Shown: piece by piece, positions 46,701 through 62,234 of the stretch
How the letters are laid out: every line of letters begins with the position of its first letter
Position numbering within the stretch: position 1 is the first letter of the stretch
Assembly (NCBI GenBank): GCA_905160935.1
Contig: CAJHZI010000561.1
Span: forward strand, 62,001 to 126,000
Source of the DNA: Enchytraeus crypticus
Lineage: Eukaryota; Annelida; Clitellata; Enchytraeida; Enchytraeidae
Direction of reading: 5' to 3'
DNA: 64,000 bases
Made by a program: the position numbers and the translations under genes
Notes under the pieces: generated by a model
Told to the model about the DNA's origin: nothing
The model's input: the letters and a program-made list of their open reading frames with translations, nothing else
Databases searched by the model: none

Positions 46701-49700
46701 TCATTATTATTTTTTTTATTTATTTAGATCACCAAAAAGGGTCATTCTTTAAAATATAACGTTCTCATGCGCAGGTACTTTAAGTTATACTGCTACTATT
46801 TTGAAGTAAAAAGACACTGAATGGTTTAAACGTTTCGAGTAGACCAACGGACGAATCAGAGATCAAAGGCAATATCAGCGGCAAGAATCAGACTCTAATT
46901 AAACCATTCCATGCACCAGCTGATTAAACTCCAAGAAATGGACTAACAAGTCATACTTAACTAATTATAATAATTATATATTAATTAATTCTCTCAGAAT
47001 ACTGCGCATTAGTATTAGTACTGGACTATACTGCACCGTTTAAAGCTGAGACATCTTCGCTTCTGAGATATAAATAACGCAGATCTCGCTTCTAATTGAT
47101 TAATTATAAATTTAATTTATTTTCTATTTCATAAAATTTAAATTAATCTAAAAATTATTTTTTCATTTAACAAAACTTCATTCTCTATTTAATAATATAT
47201 TTAATTTAAATACGATTTAAGAAATGCAATTTATTCGTTTAAAATTTCTGATCGTTTGATTGATTAATTAAACAGTTACGCACAGACATGAGAGGGCCCT
47301 CAATTATGTTGAGAGGGCGAGGATAGAGCACACTGTTTAATCGTGCCTCTTCTGTGTCTTCAACTACAAACTTGTCAATACCCTGACAAAATAACCATAA
47401 ACATTGTAAAGAGAGCAGGCATCCACTCCAGAAAACTTCGATATAACTATATAGTCGTCGTCGTCGTCGTCATCATCATCATCATCATCACCATCGTCAT
47501 CATCATCATCATCATCATCACCATCGTCATCATCATCATCATCATCATCGTCATCATCATCAATAATAATAATAATAATAATAAAGGTTTAACGTCCGTT
47601 TCCTCATCCAGGGATGCTGTCAGGGACGTCCCCAACAGCACACATCACTACAGATCAATTCACCCCGACCAATCTGCGAAAGAAATGTGCTGAGGAGAAG
47701 TAAGGTCCTAAACGAAAGCCAGTCCGGTGATCAAAAAATGGTCAAACTAGATTGATTATGTCTATGGTGGGAAAAGGTAAGTTTTAAGCTTGCTAGAGAA
47801 TGTTGAAAGAGAAAAACAAGAGTGAAGATTAGCAGGTAAAGAGTTCCAGATTGTGGGTGCTGCGTAAGAAAATGAACGTCTGCCCAATGACGTGAGAATA
47901 TTTGGAACTGAGAGAAGATTGGCATCGGTGGAGCGAAGTGTACGTGAGGGGCGATAGGGAAGAAGAATTTCAGATAAGTAGGAAGGCTTGCTAAATCGCA
48001 GAGTTTTGAAAGTTAATAGAGCTATTTTATATTTTATGCGTTGATTAACAGGGAGCCAGTGAAGACTGCGAAGTAGAGAAAGAGAGCGAAATTGAAGTCG
48101 AGAGGACTTACAAACAACACGTGCAAGAGAATTTTGGACGTGTTGCAAACGATTGAGAGAAGAAGTAGGCAACCCATGTAATAATGAATTACAGTAGTCG
48201 AGCTTTGAATGAACTATAGAATTAGCAAGGATAGTGGCTGAATTTCTAGTAAAGGATGGACGTATTTTCCTAATCTGACGAATTTGAAAGAAAGAAGCGC
48301 GACAAACAGAAGAGATATAGGATTTAAAGTCAAGGTTTTCATCAAATATGACTCCAAGGTTTTTGACCAATCGAGAAGGTGAAAGAGCAAGATTCTGAAA
48401 ATTAACAGAGTTATTGGTAATTTTACTTCTTTGCAAAGGAGTGCCAATTAAAAGGTATTCAGTTTTCGAGGGAATACAGCAAGACGGTTTACACAAAACC
48501 AGGAATAAACCTTGTCTAGAATGGATGAGAGATGAGCCAATTTCTGATCGGCATCATGATTAGAAAAGGAAATATGTAGTTGTGTGTCGTCTGCATAGAA
48601 ATGAAAATTTATGGATGACTGAGCAAGCAGATAGCTAAGAGGAGTGATATATAAAGAGAAGAGCAATGAATGGACCTAACACTGAACCTTGAGGAACACC
48701 GCGTAGGAGGGGTAGTTCAGAAGAGCGATTTTGACCAATAACAACTGATTGGGTGCGACATGAGAGATATGATGTGAGAAGGGAAAAAGCAGAATCAGAT
48801 ATGCCAAAACAAGATTTAAGCCTATTTATTAGGATACCATGGTCAATTGTATCAAAGGCAGCAGAGAGATCTAGAATAACCAAGGCAGAAACCTGTCTAC
48901 TACTCATGGCCAAGCTAAGATCATTATGTATACGAAGAAGAGCGGTTTCAGTAGAGCGTAGTCTTCTATAGGCAGATTGATAATTAGAGAGAGAAGGGAA
49001 AGAATCAAGATGAGTGCATAAACGGGTATAAATTACCTTTTCAAGAAGTTTAGAGATGAATTTAAGATTGGAAATAGGACGGTAACTGGAAAGATCATCT
49101 TTTGGTAGAGAAGGCTTTTTTAGCAAAGGAGATACAACTGCTTGTTTTAAGGAGGTCGGGAAGATACCTTCTGAGAGTGAGAGGTTGATTAAGTAAGTAA
49201 TAGGAGCAACTAAAACATCAATACAGGATTTCAGTAAGCGTGTAGGAATAACATCAAGGCAGCAAGATGAGTCGGTAGAGCGAAGTATAAAATTGCGTAT
49301 TTCTTCCGGTTTAGCTGGTTCAAAACTAGAAAGTAGTGGTGGTTCAGGCATATTTACAGAAATGGAGTTGTCGGTGTCAATGGAGTTGGAGGGTTTAGAG
49401 CTACAGAGTTTGAAAAAAGGATCGCTGAGTAAGATTAAAAAGAGTAGACACAAAAAGACACTGCACTTCAACCGACGACACGCATTGACTAACTTAGCTC
49501 AACCTATAACACTCGGCCTTAAATCCCAAAGTGTTACAAATATCTGCTAAGTTATATCATCAGCAACTTTTGCTTTTAAACTTTTAAATCTACTATTTAC
49601 GAAAGCTTGCGATAGGGATTTTGAATAAATCTCATTTCTCACGTGAAATGGTACTTCGTCTGAATTGTGAAATATATTTGACCAATATTTAGGGATACGG

Positions 49701-51140
49701 GTAAAAAATCTATGCTTTATGTTTGTTTTATGATATAAAACGGGGGGTAGTGAAACAGCGGGGGTTGATGGGTATGGTCTATTGCTACAGTGTTGCCAGA
49801 GTGACAATGTTACCTGGAGCAGTGGAAACACTGTAGGGAGGCGTATTGTGTGGAAGAAGGGAAGGGACTATAATATTGCTATTTGATTAGGACTATTATT
49901 ATATTAATTAGATTAAGACTTACATTTTATACAATTAATATGACGTAGTAGTACATGTATTTTGTATAATAAGTGTATTTTGCTATTTGAAATCGTTTCA
50001 ATTTTCGTTCTACTGAAAGATACGTATATATGGACGCCCTCCAAGAAATATTTTTTGAAACTCATGTCAAAGTATGCTTACCCTAACTAAAGCATACTGC
50101 AATCTCTCTTCAACAGTTCCTTTTCTCCACTCTTCTGTTTCAACAACAGCCTTCGTCCCATTACCACCGTGTTCCTAGAATAATAAATATATCCAAGTAG
50201 AGACAAATATTTGCAAAAAGTTTCTAAACTAATGAGAAATACTTTACTAGAGTTGCTAAATATAGTGCTGTTCATCTTCTTCTTCAGTGCACTGCCAAGT
50301 GGCAGGTTCAAGGTACATATTCATACTCAAAGTCTGTTTTTCTCGCTCCATAAAAGCACTTCTTTGCTCAACAAGTTAATCCCTTCACAAAGTCTATGCC
50401 TTATCCATACCTTCTGTAGCCTATAGCTTGGCAAAAGTATGGCTTCTGAGCTGGTTTCCCATTGCCTTTCTCAGTTACGAGGATTAATTACCATTTAGTC
50501 ATGGGGAAAAACTTAATGGTGAGGTGGGTCCACTCTTGCAATCCTTATTTCCTGCCTTTAGTCGCATCTTACGTACACGCGGCAGATTGCTTGCGGTTGC
50601 CCTATTCTGCAGTGGTCCAACCACACCCGAGCACAACACGGGAACAGCACTTAGTGCTGTTATCATTCGATAATTACGTGTAATAGTTTCTACATGAAAT
50701 AGTTTAATACTTTCACTCGGCTTTAAAGAATAATTTACTGCAGCAATTTTTCTCTCATGAAACGATTAACTATAATTATATTGTTGCCTTTCTACAGCGT
50801 AAATTGCTGCTAGTGTGTATTTAAGAATAATCTTCCATCATCATCCAGTGGTTTGTTTATTGCTGACTGTCCAGAACTTTTCCAAAACGTCAAAGCACAA
50901 TCGATGGTGCCTACAAATTAGATACCGTTTCTTAAGAATTGGCTATAATACAACTAAATAATTATATACCTGAGCATAAAGAAGTAGCTTTTCAGTGCCT
51001 TCGGGATCCCTATTCCACAGCAGATCTTCACAGAGCTTCAGTAGCCTAGGCTCTATGTCACTGTATACAGGAAGATTACCTGCGTTCACAATACCCATGT
51101 CCATACCAGCCTGTGAAACAAGCATACATAGAATATGATT

Positions 51141-51184
<44 letters not shown>

Positions 51185-54100
51185 ATTCCCCTGAATAACT
51201 GTTTAGCTAAGGTTGGGATTAGAAAATTTTGTAGAAATTTCTTGAGTCTAGGCGCTCACCAATCGAATGTCATTTCTGACGATGGTTTAGATTTTAGTGA
51301 TTTGTCGCCTGTTATGACGCGTGCTATCCTCGGTTGGTCGTTTCTTCAGTAACTCAGATATAACAAAACAAGCATACATATGACGTCATATAGGAATGCA
51401 GATATAGAGATTACCAGGCTTATAAAAAAAGAGACACATAGAAATGCAAAGATACAAAGACACAGCCATCGCCACTGGCTGGAGCCAGGGGCGATGTCGT
51501 TAAGATATTCGACTGCGGATCAGTATGTGCGAGGTTCAAATCCTGGGCTCGCCCGTCACTGACATCGCTTTCGAGTCAGGAAACTGACGTTAATTTTAGC
51601 TTTTTTAGCTTTACCATGAAGATTTATTCTAAAACTTAGTATTCATCTGATATACATGTATTTACGAAATCCGCATATCATCCGAATATATAAGTCACAA
51701 GGTTGGACGCAGCTCATATGGATAAATAACGTAACTATTGTTGTGTAATTTGAGTTGGGTTGGATTATCTTTGAGTTACATATGTTGGGTTGGGTCATTA
51801 TATCAATAGGTTGGGTTCTGAAATTTGGACAAGGCGGTTCATATCACAAATTCATATACTGTACAGTGTATATATATTAAACACCTTATATCAAAAGAGA
51901 TGAATTCGTACAATGTAAATTATTTAATTGTATTTAAAGTACAATGTAACTTAAAATAAACGCCTCAAAGTCAAATATAAAATACAGAAAAATTACTTTT
52001 TATAAAAAATTAAAAAGAAAAACTATAATTATTTAGTTCCTTTCTAAGAGATGAACTAACCTTGATGGCATGATAAAGAAATACACTGTGCATGGCCTCT
52101 CGAATTTTTTCCTTTCCTCGAAAAGAAAAGGAAAAGTTTGATAACCCGCCACTGATTCGACATCCAGGCAGAGTGGCCTGAAACAAGCGAACAAAAAATA
52201 ATAATAACAAGAAAAATAATTAATAGTAATAAAAAGCGTTCAAACAAGCGAACTTTACTAGCGAAAATAAGGATTGTACGACATAGAAAGGCACGGTAAA
52301 GGCTAAACTGCAAAGCCCAGTTTAACGGCCGATTACAGTCTCGAAGCATGACATTGATGGAAAGAACACGGGATCTTTGAACCAACCCAGCACCTGCTAG
52401 TCAGCAGTCTGACTGACAGTTTGATAACAGGCTCAGTACTGTAAATATTATTTTTCTCATGAGTATAATAAATAAAATTAAAAAATAAATGCAGGAGCAA
52501 AGAATACATCAATAAATACTAAAAGACTACGAAAAAAATAATTGGTAAAAATGCAACATCTATTCTAGAAGCACGCCACACGTTAGATGATCCAATTTAG
52601 GTCGATCGGATTTGAGCAAAATTTAACTGCTCCAATGTCTGCGATATCAGTTGTTAAAAGTAACTGAGTTTAATAGTAATTCGTGTTTAGAAAATTATTT
52701 TATTACAACAAATTAATATGACACTGATTAAAGTTATACCTTTAAAGGGTACACTTAATATGTAGCTACTAACATAGGCTAGAGTATAGGAAAACGCACG
52801 CAGAACTAAATTTGATCACATTTTAAACCAATTTTACCAGGTTGAAAAGATTTAAAACAGCATCTTATAAAATCGTATGGCGCACCTTTATTTGTTTAGT
52901 AGCCTCTATGAAGTAGATTCCATACTCGTTATGTTCTTCCATACCAGTGGCTATAGTGAGAATGTTCGGATCAAAGATGATATCGTTGGGACTGAATCCA
53001 ACCTTGTCCACCAGGATGTGATAGGATCGCGTGCAGATCTCAACCTTCCTCTTCGTGTCAGCCGCCTATAATGGTGTTCAGAAATTAAATGTAAAGGTTC
53101 AATTTTCAGAACAATGATCAGTATCCTCATCCTCACTTGAATCCCAGTTTAACTAGGATAGGGATAGAAATAGACTGTCTTAAATCCTCTCTGTCTTACA
53201 CCACACCACCAGCCAATCCACATTTGACACTTTTCCATTCGTATACATTTTTGCAGGAATTTCTGGAGCCTAGGCGCTCACCAACCTAATGCCTTTTCTG
53301 ACGTTGGTATGGATCTTAGAGCTTTAGTCGTCCAACACGAGGAAATTTTCAGAACAATGAACTAAAGTTAATTACAATTAAACGAAGACTTATAAATAGA
53401 AAATTGTTAAAGAGCGCTGCTTCTTAAAGAATTCAGTTACCATCGCCCTTTAGCGAATGACAAACGCTATTTTTAACAACCCCTGAGAATTCGCTATTAC
53501 CTTTTTTTATATTTATTTGCACTTCTAGATAATTACCCAGACAAAGTGACATAGAATTAGTAATCATTACATAAATGCAGTTTTATGCCATGGACCTAAC
53601 GTGGTACTAGGCAGCAAAGTTAGAGGTAAATTAAAATAGCAAAACTAATTTTATTTACAAAATACCATAAGAGAAAGGGCAAGCAAATAGATTTAGCCAT
53701 TATCGAATTGTCAAACACCAAGTCTGTGAACAAACATTCTCACCGTAGTGTTTAGCCGAGTGGTACGTTTAAGGTACATATTCCTATTCACAGTCTTCTG
53801 TCACGCTCTATGCAGTGCTCTCCATCGATCAACAAGCTACACTATTCCTTTATAAAAGGCTATGCTATAAACTAATAACGGCTCTTGAGGTGGTAGTATC
53901 TGCCTCAGTTATTGCATAGTCTCTTCTAACGACACCTGCAGTTTACGGTTGGCGTATTCTTCCTGTTCTTCAGTGACTCAGACACAACAAGGGAAGAATA
54001 TATATTAGGTAACTACTATAACTAGCGTGCAATTCTGCATGGTCCTAGCTTTCACTCGGCCCTACCTGACCAATTTCATCGAAGGCCATGACGACGACGG

Positions 54101-57100
54101 CGCCTCCGTAGCGCCTGATGAGCTTAGCCTTCTTGACAAAGTCCTCTTCCCCTTCCTTCAGACTGATGCTGTTCACGATGCTCTTGCCCTGGCTGCACTC
54201 CAGCCCTGCCACCACTGTGTCGAAGTTAGACGAGTCGATGCACAGTGGAACCTGAAGAGTATTTGATACAAAAAAATAATAATTTTATATGTTTTATATA
54301 AATATACTCTATTTTATACGAAAGGAACGGTAAAAAAAAGTTAAATATTATTTTTACTCGTTTTTACTGCGTGCATTTTAATTTAATTTATTCATCAAAT
54401 CACAGACAACTCTGACAAACATATGTGCATGCACACAGAAAGTTCAACCATATGTGTGATCGGAAATAAAGGCCGTGACGGCACTAACATATGCCGGTTG
54501 TTCAATTGATATTATCTATAATTTTTATTATATAGGGCCTATTGCTTGTTTTTACAGTAATTGTTATAAAGTATAGAGATGCATTAGCATGATATACTCT
54601 ATTAAACATTAAAAGCTGGTAAAGCTAATGTTAGCGTCAGTTTCCTCAAACGAAAGCGATGTCAGTGACGAGCGAGCCCAGGATTTGAACCCCGCACATA
54701 CAGATCCGTGGACGAATATCTTACCGACATCGCCACTGGCTCCAGCCAGTGGATTATGATGTATTACGCTTTTTACCATCAAGCGTTTTAATTTTTTTAT
54801 CTTGTCACAATAACAATAGATACACACATACTTTTAAGTAACTAGCAAAATATAAAAGTACTCAAGAAGAGAGTTACCACAAAGGAGCCTAAGCTTTATG
54901 AGGTACATGTAATATTGTCGGTAACAGCAACTAAGAGTAACAATTAAATTGGAACATTTACTAAGTTTTATGCTACAGAACGATGTAGCATCTATACTAA
55001 CCACACAACGGTCACATAAACAAGTGATGAATTACACGAAACAACACCAGACCATAATTAGAAAAACACGAAAGCTATTTACTTAGACATTTACGAATTA
55101 ATTTAAGAATTAAACAGTCAACTTGAAATGCAGCATATAGAAGCCGATCTGCTCTATGAATCACGTACTTCATTTCAGTGTAGTCTAGTTCACTGTCATT
55201 TAGCTACAAAATGGCTTTTCAAAGAGATGCTATTCACAAATACGTTATATTTAATGATTGAGTCATTAACTAAAATTTAATTAATTATTAATTTAATTAA
55301 TTAATTAAAATTTAAAGGAATCATTTAATGATTCCATTCAACGTACCTTTGAGATATCAGGCTCTGACGCAATGAGATTTACAAATTTAGTCATGGCTGC
55401 CTTTCCATCAAGCATACCTTCGTCCATGTTGATATCCAGCACTTGGGCTCCGTTTTCTATCTGAGTTTTGGCTACGTTCAGAGCTTCCTAGCATATACAT
55501 GTATCAGGCATTTAAATTTGCAACCATAAGCATGTGACCTGAACAAAACCTAAAGACATAAACAATCAGCAAAATCAAACAATTGTGCCACGTTCTTCTT
55601 TTTAAAAAAAACTGTATGCCATGGACCTGACAGTAGACAGTGCACAAAGAGAGAGCGAAAACACAATAAAGCTTAGAAATACACAACTTAAATTTCTAAT
55701 TTTATATATATTTGCAGAAATATTGCTCTTCAATGCAACATTGCAACATTTTTACATTTAAAGCTACCTTCTTTCAAATGTTATACTGCGAATTTAGTTA
55801 CTTATTTATTTAAACTACTAGAGTGTAAAAGCAAGACATACTGAATCATCACGAATCAGATTGACAAGGCCCGACATTATCACGAATTCAAATGTTGTAA
55901 CTCTACTTTCATTCCCACTCCATCATTGATTACTCTTGAACGAGGAAACTGAAGCTCAACTAATGTAGCTAAGTGAGGCAATATTATAAGAAATTGAAGA
56001 AAGAGCATACGAAATATTTATCTTCTTTGATGAGTCGACAAAACATTTTCGAGCCCGCTACATTACATCTCTCTCCAATGTTTAGAAAATTAGTGAAAGG
56101 ACCGACACGACAAGGCTCAAGACCTAAAATCATTAGATGCAAAAATAATGTTGTACATATTGAAATATGATCAGTATAATTTACCGATATTCTTTAACGT
56201 TTTAGTAGCCAAAAACTAAGACTTTAAATATATAACAGGGGGAACAGTGCAAACTCAGATTAGGATTTATTAAACCTCAAGTCGAACAATGATTCTCAAT
56301 CTCAACTAATGCATTAAAATCTATTTTTAACGTGATTTCTTCTGGAAACAAGTCATATAAATTTAAGTTCATAATTTAAAGTGTCTTAAAGGCGTCTTAA
56401 GAGTGTCTTATTGGCACAAGCCCAATTGCTAAAATTAACAATCACGTCAGTTTCCTCGCTCGAATGCTTTATATACAAGTAGTATTTTTGTAGTACAAAA
56501 CGAAGTAGTACCACCTTAGCACCGACGCTATCTTATTATAGGTAGTGCATCATCAAAGCAAGGTTATTTTACTATTAATCATAAATTCGGAAAAGGCGCT
56601 TTAAATATTCGCTAACCTCACTAAACCATCATCATCATCATCTTCCCTTAAATTCCAGTTTAACCAGGGTAGGTATACGAATAGACTTTCTCCAGTTCTC
56701 CCTGTCCCACACCATATCATCAGTCAATTCCTAATTTTTCAAGTCCTTCTTAATTACCGCATCCCAAGTCAATCGTGGTCTACCTCTCTCTAGCTTAACA
56801 TCCAGTTCTTCCTTCCAAACTCTCTTTACTACATCCTTATCTGCCTTTCTCACAATATGCAAATATTGTGAGAAAATATTTCAATATTCGCTAACTTCAC
56901 TAAACCATCTTTGAAATATTATTATTATTATCATTATTATTATATTCGTTTATTACATGAAATCTGACATACCGCAGAAAACGTACACACACAAATATGA
57001 AAGATTTAAACTATCAGGTTGGCAAAATTCAAAACAACGTTATCATTTATAAAGCTCAAAGCTGTGGCATAATTAATTCAGATTTTCAGATGCATTTCTA

Positions 57101-60100
57101 GAACGCCACTATAATACACAAGAAATATCTTACCATAATAAGATATTTAATAATAATAATTATTAAATATCTTAGTATTATAATTATTTAGGCAATACAT
57201 TATGATTATATTTTCCAAGAGAAATGGAGCAGCTTACCGGATAGAAACATGGATTTTTCGCAGAGTTGAGTAGGCGGTACTCTGGGAGTACACCCCTTCA
57301 CAGCCTCAGCAATCGCCCTATAATATAAGCTAAGAATTACTATACATTAAAATCAATCTTCTTCATCATCTTTTTTCCTTGAAGATTATGATGATGATGA
57401 TTCGTATCACGATGGTGATAATGATTCGTATGATCACATCATGCATGACCTAGCCTCACTAGGGATACGAATGGACTTTCTTTTCCATTCGTTTTAGAAA
57501 ATTTAGTATAAATATAAGATTTAAGATCTGGTGCGTAGGCGCTCAGTAACCGAATGACCTTACTGACATTGGTTTGACTAAGTGTGTTGTCGCCTTTACG
57601 ATACATGCAGTACATCGTTGATCTATCCTTCAGAAACCGGAACACAATGCGAGTAAAGAATTACAATACATTGAATTTAATAATATATTAATATTAAAAA
57701 TAGCCAATTTCAACTGAAATAACCAGTAACAGAGAAAATCATCGATTTTTTTAAACAAAAATTAAAATCTACCTACTCCAATCAATAAGTTTTAAAACAA
57801 ACAGTGCTGCATCATAACTGAATAAGTCAATTTCAAACAAGAAAGACAGACATTCCCTACCTCAAAATAAGAAGATCTTACTTAATAAAGCTAAAAAGCT
57901 AATGCTAACGTCAGTTTCCTCACTCGAAAGCGATGTCAGTGACGGGCGAGCCCAGGATTTGAACCCCGCACATACTGATCCGCAGTCGAATATCTTACCG
58001 ACATCGCCATTGGCTCCAGCTAATGGCGATGACTTCGAGAACAAGAATTATTTTAACTACTCCTAAGAAAGAAATGACGTAAAACGCTTCACCTGATATG
58101 ATCTGGTGTAGTACCACAGCAACCACCAACAATATTCACTAAACCATCTTCAGCAAACTCCTGAAAACATCGCAAAGAGATAAACAAACGTACGTTCTCA
58201 ATCAACAAGCAAAGGTGGCCATCTGAGACTTTTTACGCAACTGCAGACAATCTCTATTACTAAGATAGGCGTCAAAGTTACAATGTTGTACATCGTTATT
58301 ATGATCTTCTTCTTCCTTTGAGTCTCAGTTTAGCTAGGGTAGGAATACGAATAGATCTAAACTTTGCCATTCGCTTTAGAAAATTTTGTAGCAATATTTG
58401 GAGCCAAAGTACTCACAAACCGAAATCTCTTTCTGACCATACAATATGCCCTTGATGTTACAATATTTTACTTCAAATAGTCTATATGAAAATAATAAGC
58501 CATCTCGCTACAATGGAAATGGACAGAAAGCTTCAACAATTACCCTCAACCAATATTTAGCGTTATAAAGCTCAAGCTGTTGTTGAGCCACTCAGAGAAT
58601 CAACCTGTCCCGATTACAAGTAATCATTAATGTAAATATATCCATAAACTATAAATTACAATTTAATTATTTTAGCGCATAGATCGGTATTTTTTTGTGA
58701 TGTTTCCGGCCACTGAATATTAAACGAACGTTAAATGCACGCGTCATAAGAGGCGACTAAGCAAGAAATAACGAATGCAAAAGAAATCCACCTCAGAAAC
58801 CATTGTCATTACCTGCTATAAGCTACATAAAAGAGCAGAACACGCATAACCTTTTGTAAAGTGCTTCACTTGTTTATCGATGAAGTGATGTTTACGGAGC
58901 GCTATTTGTAGACTGTGAACAGGAATATGTACTTTGGACCTGCCACAGGCAGATCAATATAGTACGAGAGAACGTGTGTATATTACAATTTCATACTCAT
59001 ATTCAGCATACAGTATGTGTGTACATTGTCTGTATAGACGAAACATGACTTTCATTATCTCGCTTCTCACCTTAATCTGCTTCCCCGTCAACGCAGGCGT
59101 CTCGTCGTACTCTCCAAATGTATTCGGTAGACCTACACAGAAACAGCCATAAGCTAACTAAGGTGTGGATAAGGCATAGTCTTTTGTTAAGGGATTAACC
59201 TATTGATCTATGGAGTGCTCGATAAGGAGCGTGAAAGCAGACTCTTAGTATAAATCTGTACCTTGGACATGTCACTTTGTAGTACGTTAGAAGGAGAGAC
59301 AGAAACATAAAGCATGTAAATCAAACGAAGATGAATCCCTTGAGGATGTTAAAGAAATGAAAAAATGCGCAAATTTAATTCAACACGTCTACAAGTAAGA
59401 CCTCCTGAAGCACACACCACTAACAATTAAAAACGACTTATCGGCGTTAGGACGGAGAATAACAAACTGTCTCAGCATCACTATGTTCGCAAAGAACTCG
59501 AGTAAAGACATACCAGCATTAGGATAGAACAAAACAAGAGTAAAGACTTACCAACATTAGGATAGAACAAAACAAGAGTAAAGACTTACCAGCATTAGGA
59601 TAGAACAGAACAAGAGTAAAGACTTACCCGCATTAGTGTAGAACAGAACAAGAGTAAAGACTTACCAGCATTAGGATAGAACAGAACAAGAGTAAAGACT
59701 TACCAGCATTAGGAGATCATAATTACATTCAAAACAATCATAATTACCCAACTCGAAGAAATACTGCTAAGGGATGCTTTTCCCTTCCCATAAAACGAAG
59801 CAGTCTGAGCGATAAAAACTTCATTATTCGTATGATTCTAGATGATGCTAGTTAATTTAATGAATACTAAGAAATTCTTCTTTACTCATAGTACAGTACA
59901 CCCTATATGGCAATTATGAATAGTATAAACCATTGATTTATGTAATGTTGTAATATTCAGGTGGTAAATATTAGCGAGAACAATTTTGAGTTTTATCTCT
60001 CTTATATCTAGCCTATTAGCTGTTTATGCTATATCTGTAATTTGCTATGTTGTGTCTGTTGGAATTTCTGTGCTGTAACTTTCTGCGGTTGTCAGATTGA

Positions 60101-62163
60101 ACGAAAATAAACGAATATACTGTATTATTATCATAAAACAAGAGTAAAGACTTACCAGCATTAGGATAGCACAAAACAAAGTGTTTCGTGTTGTTGCTGA
60201 TGTTCTCAATGAACGGACGCATCTCGGCCGCACCCAGAGCACAATTCAGTCCAATGCTGCAATATAGTTTAATACAGTACAAAAACTCGTCATCAACATT
60301 ATAATCATCCTCCCTTGAACTCCAGTTTAACTAGAGTCGGGATTAGAAAATTTTGCAGCAATTACACGAATGATTTAATTTAATTAACAATAACTATAAA
60401 ATTTAAAATTTAAAATGAATATTTGACTACCTCATTGACCTTGTATAATTAGCCAGTGTGATACAGAGAGAAGCAGGGAAGACGTGCCTCATAAATTTTA
60501 CACAGAAATAATTTTTATTCTTTCTTTCTATAAATTCTGCTTAATTTTTTTCCTTACGACCCGTAAGTCTGCAAAGACTGAATGAATGGTCTGCTTGGCT
60601 GCAACATCTTTAAGAAAAGCAGAAACGTTATGACTACATCAGGAAACATGCAAAATAATTAAAGTACCGTAACTACAAACAAAGAGAAGATAACCCTGTA
60701 AAGGTATGCGTTCAGTCAAAGATAAAAGTAAACTGAATTCTTTACCTAAGTTCATTTTACATTCAAATATCTCTAAACACAGCATTATTCAATTTTCATA
60801 CTCTTATATCTTAAAAAGCTATTGTATATGTTACTCATTCCTGTTACATATACAAGAATAAGTTTACAAGCACACAATCTCAAATCAAACATAAAACCAC
60901 GAGCAGGTACTGTTTGGAACCAGGTTTATGTCATCAGAAATATTTCATCAAAGAGAATAAAGTTCATATTAACATACATGTATGTTGCTGGGACGACCTT
61001 CACATGTTCCTTGAACAAGTAAATGGATGTTACAACTATATTGCTCTCTATTAAGCTTCATGAGTGACCAACTGTCTTAATTAATTTTTAATTTTATTTG
61101 ACTGACTGACATACCCCATGACATGGTGGAACACATTCAACACTAATACATGTAAGTGAATGTTTAAAAATATTTCTTGACTAACGTTTGATAGACTGAA
61201 TGAGGTACATACCACATTGGAGGAGCGTGATCGACACTGATAAGGAAGGCTTCAGCTGTTTGACCTGATAACGTTCTACCACTCTTATCAACTATAGTGC
61301 CAGAAATAAACACTGGGACCTCTTCGTAACCCGAGTCAAATAACTCCTGCACTGCAAATATGGCGGCCTGAAAAGTATACATAAAAATAATATATCTATA
61401 AGTTTGCTATGTACAGCATCCCCAAATCACTCTACAGTACAAGCCAATGGAGCCGGTTCAAAGCATATATTTCTAAATCGCCCTCAGAAATGAGCACTCC
61501 ACCGACTGTTAGAATGAATCAACGACTAAGGTATTGAATAAAGACAATTTAAGCAATGTTCACGCACTAAATATTATTGACTACATTTTCACAAATTACA
61601 AAACTATAATTTCTATAAATGCCAAACTGTTAGGTTAGACATTTCAAGTAAAATACACAGCCTATAATTAAAATGGTTTATTTCATCAAATTAATTATTC
61701 TAATAATGATATAAAAATACAATAATACAGAATTAAAATTTACAAATTAAAGAAATGAAGATACAGATCGAAACAGACTTAACACGTTCAATACTTGCCT
61801 TTGCATTGGCCGTGTCGAATATAGTTTCAATGAGGAGAACGTCCGCGCCGCCATCCATTAGACCTTTAGCCTGGGTCAGGTAGGCGTCCTTCAAATCCTT
61901 AAATACTACAAAACAACAACAACCATACAATTCAGCGACCATACGTTAAATACACTACGCTGAATTATGTGCTTTAACAGAACGTGTAATGAGTCAATGC
62001 AAATAGCATATGTATGAGCGATGTTTGCAGGAAGTCATCGGTTCGAATCTCGTCCATATCAACTCAGCCAGTACAGCATGTGCTTAAGAAAAACATTTGA
62101 TAAACATGTAAACCTTCTTTTCGCTAACTGTCAATCTTTCGACTGATATTTTAATTTTAGTTT

Positions 62164-62234
<71 letters not shown>

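Noticed and set aside
47343-47693. 116-residue plus frame with V, I and N runs
   Set aside because: Crosses an MTR exon in antisense, a trinucleotide microsatellite and a LINE tail.
54027-54266. 79-residue plus frame with good codon structure
   Set aside because: It is the complement of MTR exon 54251-54066; the minus frame matches the pterin domain exactly.
59500-59716. Regular 38-bp repeats as a CRISPR-like array
   Set aside because: Units are contiguous with no unique spacers, the context is a eukaryotic intron, and the unit is a copied splice junction.
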